A stretch of DNA of 26,115 nt. It comes from DATJPD01 sp036394195. Its GTDB lineage: Bacteria > Pseudomonadota > Alphaproteobacteria > CACIAM-22H2. Positions 22,245-26,115 of this stretch are shown here, piece after piece. A program made the position numbers and the translations under genes. The DNA lies in contig DASWFO010000252.1 in NCBI GenBank assembly GCA_036394195.1, positions 1-26,115 on the forward strand. Direction: 5' to 3'. Position 1 is the stretch's first letter; each line of letters starts with the position of its first letter. A model generated the notes under the pieces. It did no database searches. It had not been told where the DNA came from and saw nothing but the letters and a program-made list of their open reading frames with translations.

Positions 22245-23339
22245 TCAGCGCTTCCCAAAGGTCCAGACCTCCATGGCGTCATCTCTGCCGCGAAGGTATT
22301 GAGGGCCGCGACACTCGAAATCGCTCACGCCGTCGCCGGTCACCAGGCCTTCGGCCTGTAGCTGCGCGATGAACGCGTCGCTCGCCACGATGTTGGAGTT
22401 GAACGGTCGGTTCAACCGCTCGAGGCGGCTTGCGACATTCACCGTATCGCCGATCGTCGCAAACTCGAGACGCCGGTCGTCGCCAAGATTGCCGAGAAGG
22501 ACGGGGCCGTAGTGGAGGCCGATCGCAAGCTCAATCGGGGCGTCGCCGTCAACGGCACGCTCTTCATTCCACTCCTGGATCGAGCGAAGCATGTTGCGGG
22601 CGCAGTCAAGCGCCCGATTGGCATCGGAGCCGCTGGAGGTCAGCGTTCCGAAGGTCGCCATCACCGCATCCCCGATATACTTGTCGAGCGTGCCCTCGAG
22701 GCTGAACACCTCTTGGGCCATTCGACTGAAGAATTCCCGAAGCAGGGCGAACACGCTGGCCGGAGACTGGGCATAACAGAGCTGCGTGAATCCGATGATG
22801 TCGGCAAAAAGCACGGCCAGTGTCTGCTCGCGGGGTGGGCCGAACGGCTCGTTCGCCTCGGCCAGCAGGTCGACCATGTTTGGCGGCACGTAGCGGGCAA
22901 GGTTGGCGCGAGCCCGCTGCGCGGCATCGCGCTGCTGCCGCAGCTCGCGTTGCAGTTGGAGGTCGGCGAGCGCCTTGCGGATCGTGAGCTCGAGGTCGGA
23001 GAAGTCGATCGGCTTCGTGACGAAGTCGCAGGCCCCCCGCCGCATCGCGGTCCGGATGTTGGCCATGTCTCCATACGCGGAGACGACCACCACCTTCAGG
23101 TTGGGATGCGCGCTGGTCAGCTCGCCCAAGAGCGTCAGCCCGTCCATCCGGGGCATGTTGATGTCGCTCAGCACGAGATCTATATGGGGCTGCTCGTCCA
23201 GCACCCTGAGCGCGTCGGAGCCGTCGCGGGCGAAGCGGAAATCGAACTCGCGGACGGCGCCGTTTCTCTCGAAGCGCTGCCGGATCAGAAATTCGAGATC
23301 CGGCTCGTCGTCCACGACCAGGATGTTTGCAATGCTCAT
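22245..23339 (-). CDS. Response regulator with class III adenylate cyclase output domain
   Basis: This 364-residue cytosolic protein has an N-terminal receiver domain (about 5-125) and a C-terminal class III cyclase domain (about 172-345) joined by a coiled-coil-like helix. The receiver has acidic Asp10/Asp11, phospho-acceptor Asp59 (LSDINMPRMDG), Ser87 and Lys109. The cyclase has metal Asp180 (LFADIIGFT) and Asp224 (YIGDAVMATFG). Lys220 and Thr295 point to ATP rather than GTP, and Asn301 and Arg305 complete the active site. It appears fully active, making cAMP upon phosphorylation (inference). The start ATG at 23339 gives MSIANILVVDDE; ATG 23384 would add 15 residues. It closes the PhnD-like/kinase operon, and its stop faces pal across 143 bases. 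Confidence 0.93.
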   Translation of the reverse strand: MSIANILVVDDEPDLEFLIRQRFERNGAVREFDFRFARDGSDALRVLDEQPHIDLVLSDINMPRMDGLTLLGELTSAHPNLKVVVVSAYGDMANIRTAMRRGACDFVTKPIDFSDLELTIRKALADLQLQRELRQQRDAAQRARANLARYVPPNMVDLLAEANEPFGPPREQTLAVLFADIIGFTQLCYAQSPASVFALLREFFSRMAQEVFSLEGTLDKYIGDAVMATFGTLTSSGSDANRALDCARNMLRSIQEWNEERAVDGDAPIELAIGLHYGPVLLGNLGDDRRLEFATIGDTVNVASRLERLNRPFNSNIVASDAFIAQLQAEGLVTGDGVSDFECRGPQYLRGRDDAMEVWTFGKR

Positions 23340-23361
23340 GCTGGCACGCCGCCCGGCTGCG

Positions 23362-23445
23362 TCAGGTTGCGGAGGAGGGGACATACTGCTGAAACAGGTC
23401 GGGGAGGTCGGTCTCGCCGCCGACGATGGGAAGCATGACGGTCAT
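23362..23445 (-). CDS. Possible 27-residue small protein coupled to the kinase stop
   Basis: ATG at 23445 overlaps the histidine kinase TGA (ATGA at 23442-23445), as in many other gene pairs of this window, and AGGTGG lies four bases upstream. The reading frame runs 27 codons to TGA at 23364-23362. The peptide begins MTVMLPIVGGETDLPDLFQQ and ends in a short Ser/Ala tail. It resembles nothing I recognise. It may be a real small protein or simply a coupling leader that carries ribosomes to the cyclase gene 22 bases on. Evidence is only position, start context and GC-rich third positions. Confidence 0.35.
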   Translation of the reverse strand: MTVMLPIVGGETDLPDLFQQYVPSSAT

Positions 23446-25814
23446 TGCGCCACCTGGGCAGAACGCATCCCGACGGTCATCGCACGGGCAATGGGCAGCC
23501 CAATACTGAATTCGGTGAATTCGCCCGGCTCGCTGGTGACGGCCATGGTGCCGCGATGCCGGTGCACGACAATTTCGTAGCTGAGCGATAACCCCAGCCC
23601 GGTTCCTTCACCGGCCGGCTTCGTGGTGAAGAAAGGATTGAAGATCTTGTCGACGATTTCGGGTGGGATCCCGCCGCCATTGTCGCGGACTCGAAGCTCG
23701 ATCTGTCCGCCAGCCCGTCTTGTGACGACCCGGACGGTGGGCCGGTAGCCGTCGCCGGCCGTCCGGCGACGCTGCTCGGTCGCGTAGAACGCATTGTTGA
23801 GGAGATTGACCAGGACCCGGGTGATCTCCTGCGGCACGATGTCGACCTTGCCGGCTTCTGCGTCGAAATCGCGATCGAGCGTGACGTTGAATCCGGCATT
23901 GAGCGCGCGCGCGCCGTGGAATGCGAGGTTGAGACTTTCGTCGACAAGCGTGTTGACCTCAACCGTGGCGAACTGGCCGGAATCGCCTCGCGAGTGGAGC
24001 AACATGCTCTTCACGATATTGTCGGCGCGCCGGCCATGGCCGGCGATCTTGCCGAGATTGGTGGCGAGCGTTGCCGTCAGTTTGACGAGTTTCTCCTGCC
24101 GGGTCCCGTCCGCGTCTTCGGTCGCTGGTTCCATCAGGCGCTTGAGGTCCTCAAGAAGGAGGACCGAGATGTCGGAGAAATTGATGATGAAGTTCAACGG
24201 GTTCTTGATCTCGTGCGCGACGCCCGCGGTCAACTGGCCGAGGGAAGCCATCTTCTCCGCCTGGATGAGGTTCCGCTGCGTGTGCCTGAGCTCCTGGAGC
24301 GCCCGCTCGGCCTCGTCCTTCGCGATCCGCAGCGCGTCTTCTCCGCGCTTGCGGTCAGTGATGTCGTAGAGGCCCAGCAGCGTGGCCGGCACCTGGTCCG
24401 CGGCGATGTCCTCGCCGGCGATCGAGCAGCACAAGATCGTGCCGTCGCGCGTCCGTATTTGCGCGTCGTAACGGTCGATCCGCCGGGTGCCGACGCGGCG
24501 GGCGAAGAGGTGGGCGCGGGCAGCGGGGTCGACAAAGAACCCGAGGAGCGAAATCGCCGGCAGATCCGGACCGGCAATCCCCAATGTCTCCATCGCCGCA
24601 CGGTTCGCCCGGACGATCCGGTCGGTGTCGAGCCGTGCCAGGACCAGCGGAACGGGCGACGCGTCGAACACGCGCTGAAGCTGCTCGCTTGCCGCGGCGT
24701 GCACTCGGGCCGCCGCCTCGGCATTCTCCTTTGCGATGCGCGCGCGCTCGTGCGCGGCGGTCAGCGCCACCGTCTCGACCATGGTCCGCCGGAAGACCTC
24801 GAGCGCGCGCGCCATTTTGCCGATCTCGTCGGGGCGCTGCTGGTGGGGGATCTGCGCCGGAGCGCCTCCCTCCGCCACGTCGGACATCGAGGCCGTGATC
24901 TCGGTTAACGGCCGGGTCACGTGACGCAGCGTGAGGACAAGCGCGCCGCCGACCACGACAATGCTCGTCATGGCAAGAATTGCGATCACCGTTGCCAGGC
25001 GCCGCCAGAATGCCGTGCGTTGCGGCGCCTCGTCCAAGGCAACGGAAAGCCCCATCCGGCTGGCACCTTCGATTGAGGCGTCGAGCCCGACCGGCGTGAT
25101 CGACGTGCCCATAGCTTGCAGCCGTGGCGAATCGACGGTGGCGATGATCGGCCTGCCGTCGTACGCGACAATGATGTCTGCCCCTGTCCGCTGCTTGATG
25201 CCCGCGAGAAGGCGATTATCGACGATGAATCCGGCGACCGCGAAGCCGCCAAGGCGCGGGTTGATCGTCCGGATCGGCTCGGCACCCAGGAGGAGAAGAC
25301 GTCCCTCATAGGGCAGGACGGCGGCGTGCCTCCGGCCGGACGGCGGTCCGACGGCGGCACTGAGCCATGGGTGGAGCTCATCCGCGGACCCGAACCGTCC
25401 CGGCGCGTCACCGCGGGCGACCACGTGGAGATCGCGGTCGTAGACGGTCAGGAAATTGAGCTCGGTGAACCTTGTGTACGGCTCGACGATCTGCGCGACG
25501 ACGCCCTGGGCGCGCGCGCCGAGCGCGTCCTCGAGGTCGGGCATCTTCGCGATCAGCTGTGCGATGTTGTCGGCCTGCTGGAGCTTATCGAGAAAGCCGT
25601 TGCGGACCGCGTTCACTCTCTCCGCGGCCTCGGCGCGGTTCCGCGAGACGAAATCATTGTATGTGCTGATGAAGATGAAGCCGATGATGGCGATTAGCAG
25701 CGCAGCACCCCCGATCACCGGGAGCAGAAGCTTGAGCCGAAGCGACGGCTGGAGCGCGCCCGCCCAGGGCGCCCAACCCAAGCGAATCCCGGACCCCATG
25801 CGGAGGCTTCCCAC
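23442..25814 (-). CDS. Membrane sensor histidine kinase (periplasmic sensor, HAMP, PAS, HisKA, HATPase)
   Basis: This 790-residue sensor kinase has a first membrane helix at about 28-50, a periplasmic double-Cache-like sensor region (about 51-272) and a second helix at about 273-295. A HAMP linker follows (296-350), then a PAS domain (about 378-490), a DHp domain with His534 (GVAHEIKNPLNF), and the ATPase with N-box VNLLNNAFYA (669-678), G1 DNGGGIP (711-717), F-box NPFFTTK and G2 GEGTGLGLS. The start is GTG at 25814 with GAGGAG five bases upstream. It sits nine bases after the PhnD-like stop and directly before the cyclase response regulator, its likely phosphorylation partner. Confidence 0.94.
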   Translation of the reverse strand: MGSLRMGSGIRLGWAPWAGALQPSLRLKLLLPVIGGAALLIAIIGFIFISTYNDFVSRNRAEAAERVNAVRNGFLDKLQQADNIAQLIAKMPDLEDALGARAQGVVAQIVEPYTRFTELNFLTVYDRDLHVVARGDAPGRFGSADELHPWLSAAVGPPSGRRHAAVLPYEGRLLLLGAEPIRTINPRLGGFAVAGFIVDNRLLAGIKQRTGADIIVAYDGRPIIATVDSPRLQAMGTSITPVGLDASIEGASRMGLSVALDEAPQRTAFWRRLATVIAILAMTSIVVVGGALVLTLRHVTRPLTEITASMSDVAEGGAPAQIPHQQRPDEIGKMARALEVFRRTMVETVALTAAHERARIAKENAEAAARVHAAASEQLQRVFDASPVPLVLARLDTDRIVRANRAAMETLGIAGPDLPAISLLGFFVDPAARAHLFARRVGTRRIDRYDAQIRTRDGTILCCSIAGEDIAADQVPATLLGLYDITDRKRGEDALRIAKDEAERALQELRHTQRNLIQAEKMASLGQLTAGVAHEIKNPLNFIINFSDISVLLLEDLKRLMEPATEDADGTRQEKLVKLTATLATNLGKIAGHGRRADNIVKSMLLHSRGDSGQFATVEVNTLVDESLNLAFHGARALNAGFNVTLDRDFDAEAGKVDIVPQEITRVLVNLLNNAFYATEQRRRTAGDGYRPTVRVVTRRAGGQIELRVRDNGGGIPPEIVDKIFNPFFTTKPAGEGTGLGLSLSYEIVVHRHRGTMAVTSEPGEFTEFSIGLPIARAMTVGMRSAQVAQ

Positions 25815-25823
25815 GGCCGCTCC

Positions 25824-26115
25824 TCAATCGGATGTTTTGGGCGAGATCCTGCGTATCACGTCGTAGAAGCTCTCCGGCCGCTCGACATAGCCTGCCGTGG
25901 GCAACCCCTTCAGGACCTCGTCGTCGACCTTGAGGAGGGCCGCCTTGATCGCCTCACGGGCTGTGTCCGGGAGTGACGGGTGAGTCGCGATCAGGAGATT
26001 GGGGATGGCGGCCTGAAAGATGACCTTGAAGACGTCCCCGTGCTTCGGAACAGCCTGGTTGAAATTGAAGTCCCACGTGGCGGCCGCATCCACGCTGCCC
26101 GCCACAAGCGCGTCC
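25824..26115 (-). CDS. PhnD-like periplasmic substrate-binding protein, N-terminal part cut by window edge
   Basis: Only the C-terminal ~97 residues lie in the window; the frame is open to the edge. The segment VDAAATWDFNF, then FKVIFQAAIPNLLIATHPSLP and a long helix of the type TAREAIKAALLKVDDE match the last part of PhnD/phosphate-phosphonate ABC binding proteins. No transporter genes follow; instead a sensor kinase starts nine bases after the stop. The protein therefore probably serves as a ligand sensor for the kinase rather than for import. This is inference, because the upstream context is outside the window. Confidence 0.8.
   Translation of the reverse strand, partial: DALVAGSVDAAATWDFNFNQAVPKHGDVFKVIFQAAIPNLLIATHPSLPDTAREAIKAALLKVDDEVLKGLPTAGYVERPESFYDVIRRISPKTSD

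Noticed and set aside
1..26115. CRISPR arrays, tRNA or rRNA genes, insertion sequences, integrases, toxin-antitoxin pairs or defence systems.
   Set aside because: I looked for regularly spaced repeats, cloverleaf-like segments and the relevant protein motifs on both strands and saw none.

Overview
The window is GC-rich, with G or C in almost every third codon position. It is densely packed, with many ATGA/GTGA stop-start overlaps and frequent GTG starts. The gene content (NMT1/SsuA-type ABC importers, a DctPQM TRAP transporter, a LigE-like glutathione transferase, a PhnD-like protein beside a histidine kinase and a cyclase response regulator) and several intergenic hairpin repeats suggest a free-living alphaproteobacterium, probably Hyphomicrobiales (Rhizobiales) or Rhodospirillales-like. 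That assignment is inference from style and content; there is no rRNA in the window. I see no tRNA, rRNA, CRISPR array, insertion sequence, integrase or prophage.

Left part (1-14635), an uptake and catabolism region. A partial hydantoinase/oxoprolinase A gene runs left off the edge. To its right lie an unrecognised 186-residue gene and a rightward group: a 3-hydroxyisobutyrate-dehydrogenase-like gene, then ABC importer 1 (binding protein, ATPase, permease; 3773-6430). Facing it is a leftward operon (11181-6438) with ABC importer 2 (Tat-exported binding protein, ATPase, permease), a luciferase-like flavin oxidoreductase and an alpha/beta hydrolase. This layout fits import, oxygenation and hydrolysis of one organic substrate, whose identity cannot be read from the sequence. 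Divergent from it is a dctP-dctQ-dctM TRAP transporter (11464-14635), with a perfect 12-bp hairpin between dctP and dctQ.

Middle part (14636-18637). A leftward detoxification cluster carries a TetR-family regulator with a palindrome just upstream, a YfcG/YghU-type transferase, a CxxC peroxiredoxin-like protein, a LigE (beta-etherase)-like GST and a third GST. A DUF1330 gene follows further upstream.

Right part (18710-26115). The queC-queD-queE operon makes preQ0, the queuosine precursor. A divergent fumarylacetoacetate-hydrolase-family gene ends in a strong intrinsic terminator and is followed by an orphan Pal-like lipoprotein. On the opposite strand, a PhnD-like binding protein (5'-truncated by the window edge), a 790-residue PAS histidine kinase, a possible 27-codon small gene and a receiver-adenylate cyclase form a tightly coupled signalling operon. 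It would link ligand sensing to cAMP. This operon, the G-quadruplex-capable repeat at the start of the importer 1 binding protein, and the dctP/dctQ hairpin are the most interesting features.
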